Of a stretch of DNA of 51,436 nt, positions 1 through 7,971 are shown piece after piece. The stretch comes from Butyrivibrio sp. (lineage in GTDB: Bacteria > Bacillota > Clostridia > Lachnospirales > Lachnospiraceae). Positions within the stretch are counted from its first letter, which is position 1. The number at the start of each line of letters is the position of its first letter. Under the pieces are notes generated by a model. It saw only the letters and a list, made by a program, of their open reading frames with translations. It was not told the DNA's origin and did not search any database. The position numbers were made by a program, and so were the translations under genes. The stretch is taken from assembly GCF_017635265.1 (NCBI RefSeq), contig NZ_JAGBLU010000025.1, forward strand, positions 1 to 51,436, written 5' to 3'.

Positions 1-214
1 ACTTAAGTTCAGATGTTCCTATAGATGGAATGAAGTTGAATGGGATATACTCATTTTCAGCTGCATAGATAAAAACTCCATTTAAGGCTGATTTACGATT
101 CACAAAGGCCTTTCTGGTTATAAGTCCCTGACCGGTCCAACACTCGTACATATACTTGATGTCCTTTTTCTTAATCTCTGCTATCTGCGTATCAAAGATT
201 GGCTCGTTCTTGAA
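1..214 (-). CDS. Partial open frame running off the left edge, unknown protein
   Basis: The minus strand is open from about position 300 down to base 1 and reads like protein from about 214 on: it contains CGHVFKNEPIF, then YECWTGQGLITRKAF, then a hydrophobic-aromatic stretch. An in-frame ATG lies at 151-149, but protein-like sequence continues upstream of it, so the true start may have been lost. It meets the truncated plus-strand regulator gene head to head at about 214-218, which suggests a rearrangement junction. I do not recognise the family. A chance open frame is possible. Confidence 0.3.
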
Positions 215-217
215 GAC

Positions 218-1278
218 ATGTCCGCAAGGGAGCCTTTTGATGTACAAGGGAATGAGAAAGCTACAATTGACGACATTTCTACTATTCTTTTGGAAGAGCA
301 TCTTAAGAAAACTGGAAGCAAGTTAGCAAAACAAGTTTCAAAGCTTGGGGCGAGAGAAATACTTGATCAGATGGAACTTCTTGTCGGACCACCTGAGCAT
401 GAAAGAATAAAGAATGTCGCTCTTATGATGTTCTGTGATCATGCAGATAAGTTTTTTCCTTACATGCAGGTTGAAATAGTCCGGTTTCCAAATGGAAGTA
501 TTAAGGATCCCAAAAACTTTATTGAAGTGCCGCCAATAAAAGGAACCGTTCCTCAGATTATAAACAGGACCATGGAAAAGCTACAGGATATGGTGATTGA
601 AGAGTATGTTCAGAAGGTACCTGACCGCATGGAAGCAAACAGATTTATGAGCTATCCTTATGAGGTACTGGAAGAAGCTGTTGTAAATGCGTTCTATCAC
701 AGGGATTATATGTGTTATGAGCCTGTTCAGATCGAAATTGAGCCTGACCATATCAAAATCACTAGCTTTCCTGGGATTGACAGATCGATTTCCTTTGACA
801 CCATTGAAAAGGGAGAGCGCTTTAAGAGCAAAATGTACAGAAACAGGCGACTTGGAGAATTTTTAAAAGAGCTGGATCTTACCGAGGGACGTAGTACCGG
901 AATTCCGACTATTCAAGAGGGATTGCAGAGAAATGGTTCGCCCAGGGCAACATTTGAAACGGACGAAGACAGGCGTGTATTATGGGTAACGATACCAATT
1001 CAGCCGGATTACTTTGAAAGTTTGGATAGTTTAGATAGTTTAGATACTAACCAACTAACCAAATTGAAAAATCAAGAAAGCGTAATGACAATGAGAACGA
1101 AAAGCAACTATTAGAACTGCTTAATCAAGAACCTACAATTACTATTGCGAGAACTGCGGAAGTATTAGGCTGGAAAGAAACATTAGTAAAATACTATATT
1201 GCTTCATTGAAGAAAAAAGGAATGCTCTTAAGAAACGGCACAAGTCATAATGGCATTTGGGTGGTAAATAAAGATTAG
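218..1278 (+). pseudogene. Truncated, frameshifted ATP-binding regulator with C-terminal HTH (COG2865-like)
   Basis: The first 290 or so residues match the back half of the AlbA_2/ATP-binding 'putative transcriptional regulator' family: the PFDxxGNE..TIDDI entry, the YPYEVLEEAVVNAFYHRDY GHKL-type box, and RRLGEFLKELDLTEGRSTG. The N-terminal DNA-binding half (about 200 residues) is absent, and the sequence begins abruptly at the junction near 215. After a 9-bp AGTTTAGAT-type repeat (SLDSLDSLD) the frame ends at 1114, but the winged-helix C-terminus (QLLELLNQEPTITIARTAEV to stop 1276-1278) continues in another frame. One missing A in the A5 run at 1067-1071 would join the two. Seen directly: truncation and frame break. 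Inferred: a dead gene. A sequencing error could explain the frame break but not the lost front half. Confidence 0.8.
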
Positions 1279-1431
1279 CCTTTATAACTTTGTGTCCAAC
1301 TATAAACTTGTGAATAAGAAACATTAAATACGGAAGCGGTAATGCAATCAAGAATCAGGTTTAGTAAGTATTATTGATATTGTTTATGTATGAAGAGTCT
1401 CTGCGTTTGTTGCAGCGGCTCTTCTTGAGTT

Positions 1432-1608
1432 TTAGTCATAAAAGTTAATAACATCATTAGGTGTACAATCAAGCAAATGGCAAAGACGTTCCAAGGTAAC
1501 GAGCGTTATGTTTTTGCCTTTCTTTAGACTATCAAGAGTCTTATTATCAAGTCCGTTTTTTAACAGATAATATTGGCTGATATTCTTTTTTTTCATGGTT
1601 TCCCACAT
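1432..1608 (-). CDS. Small XRE/Cro-type DNA-binding protein
   Basis: The product is about 59 residues from ATG 1608 (MWETMKKKNISQYYLLKNG, then LDSLKKGKNITLVTLERLC and LDCTPNDVINFYD), the compact Cro/C1-type HTH common in Firmicutes. It is a DNA-binding repressor or activator of unknown target. Homologues normally begin six codons earlier with an M-I-x-D-Y segment. Here that position reads ATA (1626-1624), 12 bases after a good GGAGG (1643-1639), so the usual start codon may be mutated and translation may fall to ATG 1608. It is divergent from the lipoprotein gene at 1793, which it could control. Family confident, start uncertain. Confidence 0.72.
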   Translation of the reverse strand: MWETMKKKNISQYYLLKNGLDNKTLDSLKKGKNITLVTLERLCHLLDCTPNDVINFYD

Positions 1609-1693
1609 GGGTGAATAGTCGATTATATTTGTTTCAAGCCTCCGTTTCCTAGTTCCTTAAAAAAATTATAAGATCTTATTGTGACTAGAAACA

Positions 1694-1722
1694 TTGTGGA
1701 GATATTCACGATATGATACAAT
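1694..1722 (+). promoter_or_regulatory. Sigma-A-type promoter for the DUF6273 lipoprotein gene
   Basis: TTGTGG at 1694-1699, a 17-base spacer and TACAAT at 1717-1722, ahead of the gene starting at 1793, which has AAGGAGG just upstream. It lies between the divergent XRE gene and the lipoprotein gene, a natural site for repressor control. Confidence 0.5.
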
Positions 1723-1792
1723 TAACCTGTCAATTTAGGATTTTGACGATTTTAAAATTCACGATTGAGAATTTAAGGAGGCAAAAAAAATT

Positions 1793-3121
1793 ATGAAAAA
1801 GAGAGTTCTGGCAACAATAATTTCAGTTATGGTAGTCGCTTCCTCTGTTGGATGTGGGCAGGAAGCAGCTTCGCAGGCTGAACAAACCAAAGTGGAAGCT
1901 ACTTAAGAAGAATCAGTAGAAGAATTTAAAGAAGAGCCAGAGAAAGAAGAAGCATCGGCTGCTGAAACCTCACAAATTGAGGAAGAAACAGAGGAAGATA
2001 AGTTATATTCCAAGTATTTAGAAGCATTAGACGCTTTTGAGAAAGGAGACTATGACTCGGCAGAGAGCCTGTTTACAGAAGTTGGTGATTATAAGGATAG
2101 TACTGATAAATTAGCTGAAATTAAAGCACTTAAAAATCCGCTTTCGGTATACTCAGATGCTAAACCAAACGATATAATTGAGTTTGGTCATTATGAGCAG
2201 GATAACGATTTATATGAGGCAGAACCAATTGAATGGGTTGTATTAGAAAACGATAACGGAAAGCTTTTGCTATACAGCAAAATGATTATTGATTTCCTCC
2301 CTTCAAATGAGATTTACCAATACGGTGATGATTACATTAAAATGTGCGATTATTATGGTGGCAATGATGGTAGTAATTTCACTGATGTCGTAGAAGAACA
2401 GCCCGTTACATGGGCAGAATCCAAAGTGCGAACATGGTTGAATTCACATTTTTATGATGCAGCTTTTACAGATGAAGAGAAAGCCTCAATTATCCTGACA
2501 AATGTTGACACAGAGGATACAAAAGGAACAGGGACTGGATGGCAGTGGCGCTATTCTGGTACTGGTGAATATACCCCATGGGTTAGATCCATCAAATCGG
2601 AAAAAACCTATGCAGAGGAAGAGTATTCTTCACAGAATTATGATATTTATGGGGGCTTAAAATCTGATGATTATGTTTTTTTGTTAAGTTATCCCGAGTT
2701 TAGACACTATGCGGAGAGTGATCTTTCGGAGTTTATTCCGGCAAAAAACAATGTTCCAGTGACTGAATATGCAAGAAATATTCATGATCAGTACCATACA
2801 AGCCAACCGGTTTACGTTATGGGAAAATATGATTACGTAAAAAGCATTGATGATATCATGGTTCTTACACGGAGCGTAATGTTTCCTTCATCAAATCGAG
2901 GCGACATAACTAAAATGTACCAAGGCTATGGACATTGTTTTGGATTGCTTTTTCCTTATCGAAATGATCATGATGCTAACTGGATGTCACTGTACTCTTT
3001 TGATGGAATAGCTACTTCAACCGGTTCATTCTCTATTCCTTCAAATAATAATGAACCTACACCATATATAGTTACAACTGCCGGAATAAGACCTGCCATA
3101 TGGATAGATACAAACCCATGA
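1793..3121 (+). pseudogene. DUF6273 lipoprotein gene with in-frame stop at codon 38
   Basis: ATG 1793 follows a clear AAGGAGG. Residues 1-21 form a lipoprotein signal ending at Cys21 (SSVGC). A Glu-rich linker, a TPR-like helix pair (FEKGDYDSAESLFTEVGDYKDS, roughly 80-105) and a DUF6273 domain (roughly 127-442) follow. The domain is recognised by PIEWVVLENDNGKLLLYSKM, WAESKVRTWLNSHFYDAAF and a C-terminal GIRPAIWI. Codon 38 (1904-1906) is TAA within an Asp/Glu-rich run; one base change from GAA would explain it. The frame is otherwise intact to 3121, so the break is recent, suppressed, or a sequence error. Without the stop the product would be a surface-anchored protein of about 440 residues. 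DUF6273 has no assigned activity. Confidence 0.75.
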
Positions 3122-3157
3122 GCAGTTGGATAAGATCTGTTTCCTATGGAGGATGAT

Positions 3158-5119
3158 TTGAAAAATAATATCAAATTTTTTTTGATTTTATGTGTATTTC
3201 AGTGCTGCGTTCTAAGCGGATGCAGCACTGATTCTGTTGCTGATAATGTTGTTGCTGGAACTAGCAGGATAGAAAACTCTACTGAAGATTCGACTCGTGC
3301 TATAGAAGTGACTTCACAGATGGGCTCTGGAGCACAAAATTCTAGCAGCAGTATCTATGATATAACCGTAGAAAAACTGGATTCTGGTAATGATGATACC
3401 AATGTGTCTGCCATAGATGATACGACAGAAGCAGAGGAAAATGACACTACTTATGAGTATAAAATTAAAGAACTCTATCTTACCCAAAAAGAGACTGAAG
3501 AACTGATAAGAACAATAATTCTTACAAATCTTGAGAAGGCTTCATATATTCAATATGCTTCTGCTAATGAGACGGGGACAGATTATCGAAAAGCGATAAC
3601 CGATGCAATTATTGATGATGCTGTGGATGGTCCAATACTTTCTGAAGCGGCAAAGGCAGCAGTTGACTCTTTGTGGGAGAAAAAGAGTGTTGATGATATT
3701 ATCACTGATACAACTTCTGCGCTCATTGATGGCACTGAAGACTATATCACATCAGCGGCCAAGAGCGCTGTGTTAGGAGAAGCGGAACAGTATCTTGATC
3801 TGATTCCATTTGATACTGTCAACTGGATAAATGAATTTATAAATGTTGACGACACTCCGGTAGGTCTTTTGAATGGTATGATAGACATGCAAAAGGCTGA
3901 TGTTGATGCGGTTCTTTCTATAGTAGGTAAAGAAGAATTTGGACCAGGTGAACTGAGATATGTTGCAGGAGTTTATAAAAGAATCAGCAGCCGGCAGGAT
4001 GAAATAATAAGCGCAGGTGGAAAAACATCGGCACTTGGGCAGATTGAAGAAATTGAATCCTGCGTTGAGAAATGGGAAAAGACATCTGGCGCTATATATG
4101 GCCTGTCAAAACTCATGAAGTCAGATGGTAACCAGAATGAAAGTACAGAACTGGATAGAGGTTTTTTGTTCAAATATGTATCTGATAGCATTATGGGACT
4201 TCCTTGTAACTATGATGTGAAGGCATATAGGGAAGAACAAAAATATACTGAACAATCCGGCATGGCATCAGGGAAACTTTTTGGCGACCTTTTGGGGAAT
4301 ATGGCTAATAGTGACCTTGAGAACAATCAGAAAACAGCTCAGGAGAACAGGATATCTTTTTACAAGACTTTGGAAAGCTCACTGGATGATTCATATTATA
4401 AAATGTGCGTGGCCAGAGGATTTTTGGATGAGCTATATTATGCTGAAGACAACGACTTTGTGTTGAATCAGGCTATTATTCCTGATGATGATATAAGAGG
4501 TGCGCTGTATTCTTATCTTGGATATGCCTATGGATATGCATTAGATCTGAGAACGGCTACGATGCTATGGAAGATAATAACGTCGGAGTACGATTCCTCT
4601 TTTACTTCAGAACTGGAAAAGAATCTTGCGGATCAATTCCAGATTGTGCAGAATGGACTTGATGACGGCTTTGCGACAGTTGGTTATGAATCTGACGAGG
4701 AAATCAACAGATATGTTGCTATGATTGATGCCTATGCTCAGTATCTTAATTACAGCATGATTTATTCAAGTTATGAGACACAGTATGGATTGGGAGCACA
4801 TTCTGTTACCGCTTATGGAGTAGGGACGTTTGATGTATATCTTAAGGGGAAGACTGATACTCCGATAATACTTGCTGAGGAGCAGATGAATACCAATTAT
4901 CATAAGGCCAAATATTTATGGGTGTATGATGCCGAAGGAAATCCCATTTATGTTGATAATCAGTTTGGTAAAACATATGTGATGAATGGCGGAATGGTGA
5001 TGTTTACTGGTACTTCTGATGATATAGGTTTTAAAATAAAGAATAATGCTGACAGGATCGCAGAGGATGTAATGTCTGGTAATATAGCCCACGGTTATAA
5101 GGAATATGTTATGGAATAA
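3158..5119 (+). CDS. Large predicted lipoprotein, unknown function
   Basis: I place the start at TTG 3158, five bases after GGAGG (3148-3152). The ATG at 3146 lies on top of that ribosome binding site and would spoil the signal peptide. Residues 1-22 are a lipoprotein signal with lipobox LSGC (Cys22), then a Ser/Thr/Asp/Glu-rich linker to about 95. The rest (about 550 residues) is mainly helical, with acidic tracts and no motif I recognise; the last 120 residues look more beta-rich. It follows the DUF6273 lipoprotein gene by 36 bases, so both were probably co-transcribed. Predicted location: outer face of the membrane. Function unknown. Confidence 0.7.
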   Translation: MKNNIKFFLILCVFQCCVLSGCSTDSVADNVVAGTSRIENSTEDSTRAIEVTSQMGSGAQNSSSSIYDITVEKLDSGNDDTNVSAIDDTTEAEENDTTYEYKIKELYLTQKETEELIRTIILTNLEKASYIQYASANETGTDYRKAITDAIIDDAVDGPILSEAAKAAVDSLWEKKSVDDIITDTTSALIDGTEDYITSAAKSAVLGEAEQYLDLIPFDTVNWINEFINVDDTPVGLLNGMIDMQKADVDAVLSIVGKEEFGPGELRYVAGVYKRISSRQDEIISAGGKTSALGQIEEIESCVEKWEKTSGAIYGLSKLMKSDGNQNESTELDRGFLFKYVSDSIMGLPCNYDVKAYREEQKYTEQSGMASGKLFGDLLGNMANSDLENNQKTAQENRISFYKTLESSLDDSYYKMCVARGFLDELYYAEDNDFVLNQAIIPDDDIRGALYSYLGYAYGYALDLRTATMLWKIITSEYDSSFTSELEKNLADQFQIVQNGLDDGFATVGYESDEEINRYVAMIDAYAQYLNYSMIYSSYETQYGLGAHSVTAYGVGTFDVYLKGKTDTPIILAEEQMNTNYHKAKYLWVYDAEGNPIYVDNQFGKTYVMNGGMVMFTGTSDDIGFKIKNNADRIAEDVMSGNIAHGYKEYVME

Positions 5120-5163
5120 GAGAATGGGATAATCCGGTGAAAAGGTAAAAGGTGAATTGGGTC

Positions 5164-5355
5164 ATGAGGGCAAGCGGAAGGTTAATTTATAAGTTAAAAG
5201 ATGGAACCGTTGTAGATGTCAATAAAGAAGAGGACGTGCATTTTGAGGAGTGTGAAGAACTTCGGGATATAGAGCGCGAGTATGACTTTTTATTTGATGC
5301 TGTAACAGACTTGCATGGAGATAATCTGCTCATAAAACTTGATTATATACGGTAA
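5164..5355 (+). CDS. Small conserved-looking acidic protein, unknown
   Basis: About 63 residues from ATG 5164, eight bases after AGGTGA; a GTG at 5152 would add four residues. The sequence begins RASGRLIYKLKDGTVVDV, then an acidic middle rich in Glu, and ends DNLLIKLDYIR. No membrane segment or signal is seen. It lies 44 bases after the large lipoprotein and just before the first copy of the 50-bp repeat. I do not recognise it. Confidence 0.5.
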   Translation: MRASGRLIYKLKDGTVVDVNKEEDVHFEECEELRDIEREYDFLFDAVTDLHGDNLLIKLDYIR

Positions 5356-5432
5356 ATGTGAGCCTTCTTTACCACACGAAAATGGTACAAATTTGGTACA
5401 AAAGAAAGGCGAGGTCGGCGAAGCCCCTTTCT

Positions 5433-5482
5433 CTGCGGCTTTACGAGACTACTAAAAGTTCGACCCCGGTCGCCGGCAGTAA
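5433..5482 (+). repeat. 50-bp dispersed repeat, copy 1
   Basis: The 50 bases from CTGCGGCTTTACGAG to CGCCGGCAGTAA match copies at 8768 (46/50 by eye) and 13318 (45/50). An upstream partner GGTCGGCGAAG (5413-5423) can pair with CGCCGGC at the end. The last 20 bases resemble the 3' end of a tRNA (TTCGACC loop, then CCGGT, CGCCGGC, A), but the matching 5' T-stem is missing. A terminator hairpin follows immediately. Two copies of GGTACAAA precede it (5386-5403). Nature unknown: attachment-site scar or mobile palindrome. Confidence 0.75.
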
Positions 5483-5515
5483 GAGAGAAGCAGTGAGTGA
5501 TGCTTCTCTTTTTTG
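5483..5515 (+). terminator. Terminator hairpin after repeat copy 1
   Basis: Arms AGAGAAGCA (5484-5492) and TGCTTCTCT (5501-5509) with an 8-base loop, then TTTTTT. It would end transcripts from the lipoprotein region. The same stem with a shorter loop recurs after copy 2. Confidence 0.75.
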
Positions 5516-5578
5516 TTGCCATCTTGTACTATAAAAGAGTGTGCATATATGTTGGATGGGGGAAGGGGAGACTTAATT

Positions 5579-6058
5579 ATGGTTATACATCCAATTGAAC
5601 CAATATATGATAAGAGTTCAAAAATACTTATTCTGGGAAGTTTTCCGTCTGTAAAATCTAGAGAAGAAGGGTTCTTCTACGGACATAAGCAGAATAGATT
5701 TTGGAAGTTGATTTCCGGAGTATTCGAAGAGGAAGAGCCAGGGACAATTGAGGAGAAGAAAGCTCTTTTGTTAAGAAATAAGATTGCATTATGGGATGTT
5801 ATAAAGTCTTGCGATATTGTAGGATCATCGGATTCCAGTATCACTAATGTAGTACCGAACGATCTAAGCGTTATTTTAAATACAGCGGATATCAAGGCAA
5901 TATATGTCAATGGTAAAACAGCACTTAAGTATTATGTAAAGTATACAGAGCCTGTGATCAAAAGGCCTGCAATATGTCTTCCATCTACAAGTCCCGCCAA
6001 TGCTGCCTGGAATATGGAAAAGCTTCTGAGTGCTTGGAAGATTATAAAAAAGTATTGA
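5579..6058 (+). CDS. DNA-deoxyinosine (hypoxanthine) glycosylase, UDG superfamily
   Basis: The 159-residue product resembles the hypoxanthine-DNA glycosylase (family 6) branch of the uracil-DNA glycosylase superfamily, which removes deaminated adenine from DNA at the start of base excision repair. Seen: the N-terminal LILGSFPSVKSREEGFFYGH followed by NRFW, and the C-terminal LPSTSPANA. The length is normal for the family. I chose ATG 5579 because it follows a purine-rich GGGGAAGGGGAG and starts right at the conserved core; the frame is open from 5513. It is the first gene after repeat copy 1. Its stop overlaps the -35 of the MerR-type promoter that follows, so the two units abut. Confidence 0.82.
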   Translation: MVIHPIEPIYDKSSKILILGSFPSVKSREEGFFYGHKQNRFWKLISGVFEEEEPGTIEEKKALLLRNKIALWDVIKSCDIVGSSDSSITNVVPNDLSVILNTADIKAIYVNGKTALKYYVKYTEPVIKRPAICLPSTSPANAAWNMEKLLSAWKIIKKY

Positions 6059-6085
6059 TCTTGCCCTTGGGGCAGCCTTTACCAT
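6055..6085 (+). promoter_or_regulatory. MerR-type promoter/operator 1 (19-bp spacer)
   Basis: TTGATC (6055-6060), a 19-base spacer and TACCAT (6080-6085). The spacer holds the dyad TGCCC (6062-6066) / GGGCA (6070-6074). A 19-bp spacer with a central dyad is the hallmark of promoters twisted into shape by MerR-family activators. It lies 87 bases upstream of the MerR-methyltransferase gene, so autoregulation is likely. Nearly the same element recurs at 7414. Confidence 0.75.
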
Positions 6086-6171
6086 TAAGTAATCACAGGA
6101 TGAAGTACGTACGAATCAGCTGTATTACTTAGTTTCTAAAATTACATTTACCTAAAAAGGAGGGCGTCAGT

Positions 6172-7362
6172 ATGAAGGAAAAAATGACATCGGGAGAAAT
6201 TGCAAAGCAGGCAGGAGTATCAACAAAGGCGCTTCGTATATATGATGAAAAAGGGCTGCTTAAGCCTGTTGGGCTTTCTGAGGGCAATTACAAACTCTAT
6301 GACAAAAGCTCACTGATAATTCTTGAAAAGATTATTGCGTTCAAGCATATTGGACTTAGTCTTGAAGAGATTAAGAGCAGTCTTGAGAATGATGAACAGA
6401 GTTCTATAAGAGAAATCCTCGAGAAACAGCTTGAAATGATGAATCAGAAAATATATGAACTTCAAAAGGCTGCAAAGTGCATAGAATCAGCGCTTGCAAG
6501 GTTTGATGAAAATCCTGACTGGGACGATATTGCAGACATTATAAGAAAAATGGAAATGAGTCAGGGGGCGGATGAGCGCAGATGGTATGCTGCGGAACAT
6601 GCTGCAGACGGAATTGAGTGGTATGAAAAGATTTTTAATTCTTTATCATTTGAAGAAAATGATACTGTTCTTGATCTTGGTTGCAGCTACGGCCTTTTGT
6701 GGAGAAAGAACTGGGATCGTATTCCCAAGGGCTTCAATGTATTAGGTGTAGACATTCACGGAAATTGGGCTGATGATCTCTACAATTATCTGGAGGATAA
6801 CCGAGAGACGCTTCCGGAAGGCTCTGATATTCAGATCTTTTTCAGTAATCTTGAAAAAGATGAGACGTGGGAAAAGATTAGAGAGAAGAAGTATTATAAG
6901 ATTATTGCACATTATCTATTATCTTATCTGCATGATGATGCTTATTTTATCCAAAATGTGGCGCAAGTGCTGGCACCAGGTGGTATGTTTTCTGTTAATC
7001 ATTATGGGGAAGCAGTGAAGGAATACAATTTCTGGGAAAATTGTTTAACTGAAGCGGGTTTAGATATTTCTTTTGCCCTTAAAAAGAGACAAGAAAGAAG
7101 GCAGGCAGACGCAGAGTTTGAGGCGCTTTTATCAGAGAACTTCGATAGAGTAGAAAAGATAGCGCTTCCGGGGCCATTAGTATTCGATAGCACAGATGCT
7201 CTTTTTGACAGAGTGCAAATGAAATACCCCGAGGGCGGAAAATATCTTGAGGATAACAGGGGTGCTATAGAAAAATACTTTGAAACTGTGTTGCTGAAAG
7301 ATGGCTCTGTTACTGTAGATATGGATAGCACATTTTATCATTGTTATAAGAGAGAGGGTTAA
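6172..7362 (+). CDS. MerR-family regulator fused to SAM-dependent methyltransferase
   Basis: A 396-residue two-domain protein. Residues 4-75 are a MerR winged helix (MTSGEIAKQAGVSTKALRIY, then YDKSSLIILEKIIAFKHIG and SLEEIKSSL), followed by a coiled dimer helix to about 125. Residues 140-300 are a class I methyltransferase with motif I VLDLGCSYG near 166, an acidic LGVDIHG strand and APGGMFSVNHYG. It probably senses a ligand or SAM-linked signal and remodels promoters with long spacers; the methylation target is unknown. ATG 6172 has AAGGAGG eight to ten bases upstream. Matching operators precede this gene and the HIT-Nudix pair, suggesting it controls itself and those genes. Confidence 0.85.
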   Translation: MKEKMTSGEIAKQAGVSTKALRIYDEKGLLKPVGLSEGNYKLYDKSSLIILEKIIAFKHIGLSLEEIKSSLENDEQSSIREILEKQLEMMNQKIYELQKAAKCIESALARFDENPDWDDIADIIRKMEMSQGADERRWYAAEHAADGIEWYEKIFNSLSFEENDTVLDLGCSYGLLWRKNWDRIPKGFNVLGVDIHGNWADDLYNYLEDNRETLPEGSDIQIFFSNLEKDETWEKIREKKYYKIIAHYLLSYLHDDAYFIQNVAQVLAPGGMFSVNHYGEAVKEYNFWENCLTEAGLDISFALKKRQERRQADAEFEALLSENFDRVEKIALPGPLVFDSTDALFDRVQMKYPEGGKYLEDNRGAIEKYFETVLLKDGSVTVDMDSTFYHCYKREG

Positions 7363-7394
7363 GGATGGCATTGCTATTTTGGCAATCCTTTTTG
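7361..7394 (+). terminator. Weak terminator after MerR-methyltransferase
   Basis: Outer arms AAGGAT (7361-7366) and ATCCTT (7385-7390), an imperfect inner stem and a short T run. It lies at the stop codon and before the second MerR-type promoter. Confidence 0.4.
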
Positions 7395-7413
7395 CATTAC
7401 AGTTTTATGAGTA

Positions 7414-7444
7414 TTGACCTTGCCCTAAGGGCATGCTTTATCCT
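7414..7444 (+). promoter_or_regulatory. MerR-type promoter/operator 2 (19-bp spacer)
   Basis: TTGACC (7414-7419), a 19-base spacer and TATCCT (7439-7444). The spacer contains the near-perfect dyad TGCCCT (7421-7426) A AGGGCA (7428-7433). It is plainly related to the element at 6055. It drives the HIT-Nudix pair starting at 7477. Confidence 0.78.
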
Positions 7445-7476
7445 TATAGGTGAAAGAAATATGCAAAGGGGAAGCT

Positions 7477-7971
7477 ATGAACAGAAAAGATATATTAGGG
7501 AATGAAATTAAGTCTGAGTGCGTAGGATGCGCAATTGTGCGTGGCGAGGTGAAACTTTCTGGGGGAATAATTTATGATGGGGAGTCGATTATTCTTGCCG
7601 CAGATCCTGAGATTCCAATTCCCGGTTTTCTAATAATTACAAGTAAAAGACACATTCAGTCTTTTGCGGAATTAACTGTAGACGAGAGAACTGAGATAGG
7701 AAATACAATAGCAATTGCAGAAAGAGCTATAAAGGATCTGAAAATTGCCGAAACTGTTACATTGGTTCAGGAAGAACGCTCCAAGCACTTTCATATATGG
7801 ATTTTTCCTAATCAGGAGTGGATGCTGGAAAAATTTGGATATGGTTTGCAGTATCTGCGTGATATCAATGCTTTTGCCAAAGATAGTGCTTCTGATGCGG
7901 ATATTGAGAACGTGATAAGGACTGCCGAAGAAATCAAGAAATACATAGAAAGCGAAGACAAATATGACTAA
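7477..7971 (+). CDS. HIT-like nucleotide-binding protein
   Basis: About 164 residues. Features of the histidine-triad superfamily: an N-terminal Cys pair (ECVGC), the central strand GFLIITSKRHIQSF and the active-site line HFHIWIFP, in which the third His of HxHxH is Trp. Such variants occur among HIT-like hydrolases and transferases of nucleotide phosphates, but activity cannot be assumed. ATG 7477 follows AAGGGGAAG; an upstream GTG at 7450 is less likely because it overlaps the promoter region. The stop overlaps the start of the Nudix gene by 8 bases, so the two are translationally coupled and share the MerR-type promoter. Confidence 0.72.
   Translation: MNRKDILGNEIKSECVGCAIVRGEVKLSGGIIYDGESIILAADPEIPIPGFLIITSKRHIQSFAELTVDERTEIGNTIAIAERAIKDLKIAETVTLVQEERSKHFHIWIFPNQEWMLEKFGYGLQYLRDINAFAKDSASDADIENVIRTAEEIKKYIESEDKYD

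Noticed and set aside
1020-1050. CRISPR-like short repeats
   Set aside because: Three or so copies of a 9-bp unit encoding SLD; no spacers. This low-complexity tract is usual near the HTH tail of this family.
1142-1351. Minus-strand 69-residue hydrophobic frame
   Set aside because: Overlaps the frameshifted HTH tail of the regulator on the plus strand, which is clearly protein-like.
5410-5482. Complete tRNA gene
   Set aside because: Only the 3' end resembles a tRNA. No anticodon arm and no pairing 5' T-stem (AAAAG cannot pair with CCGGT).
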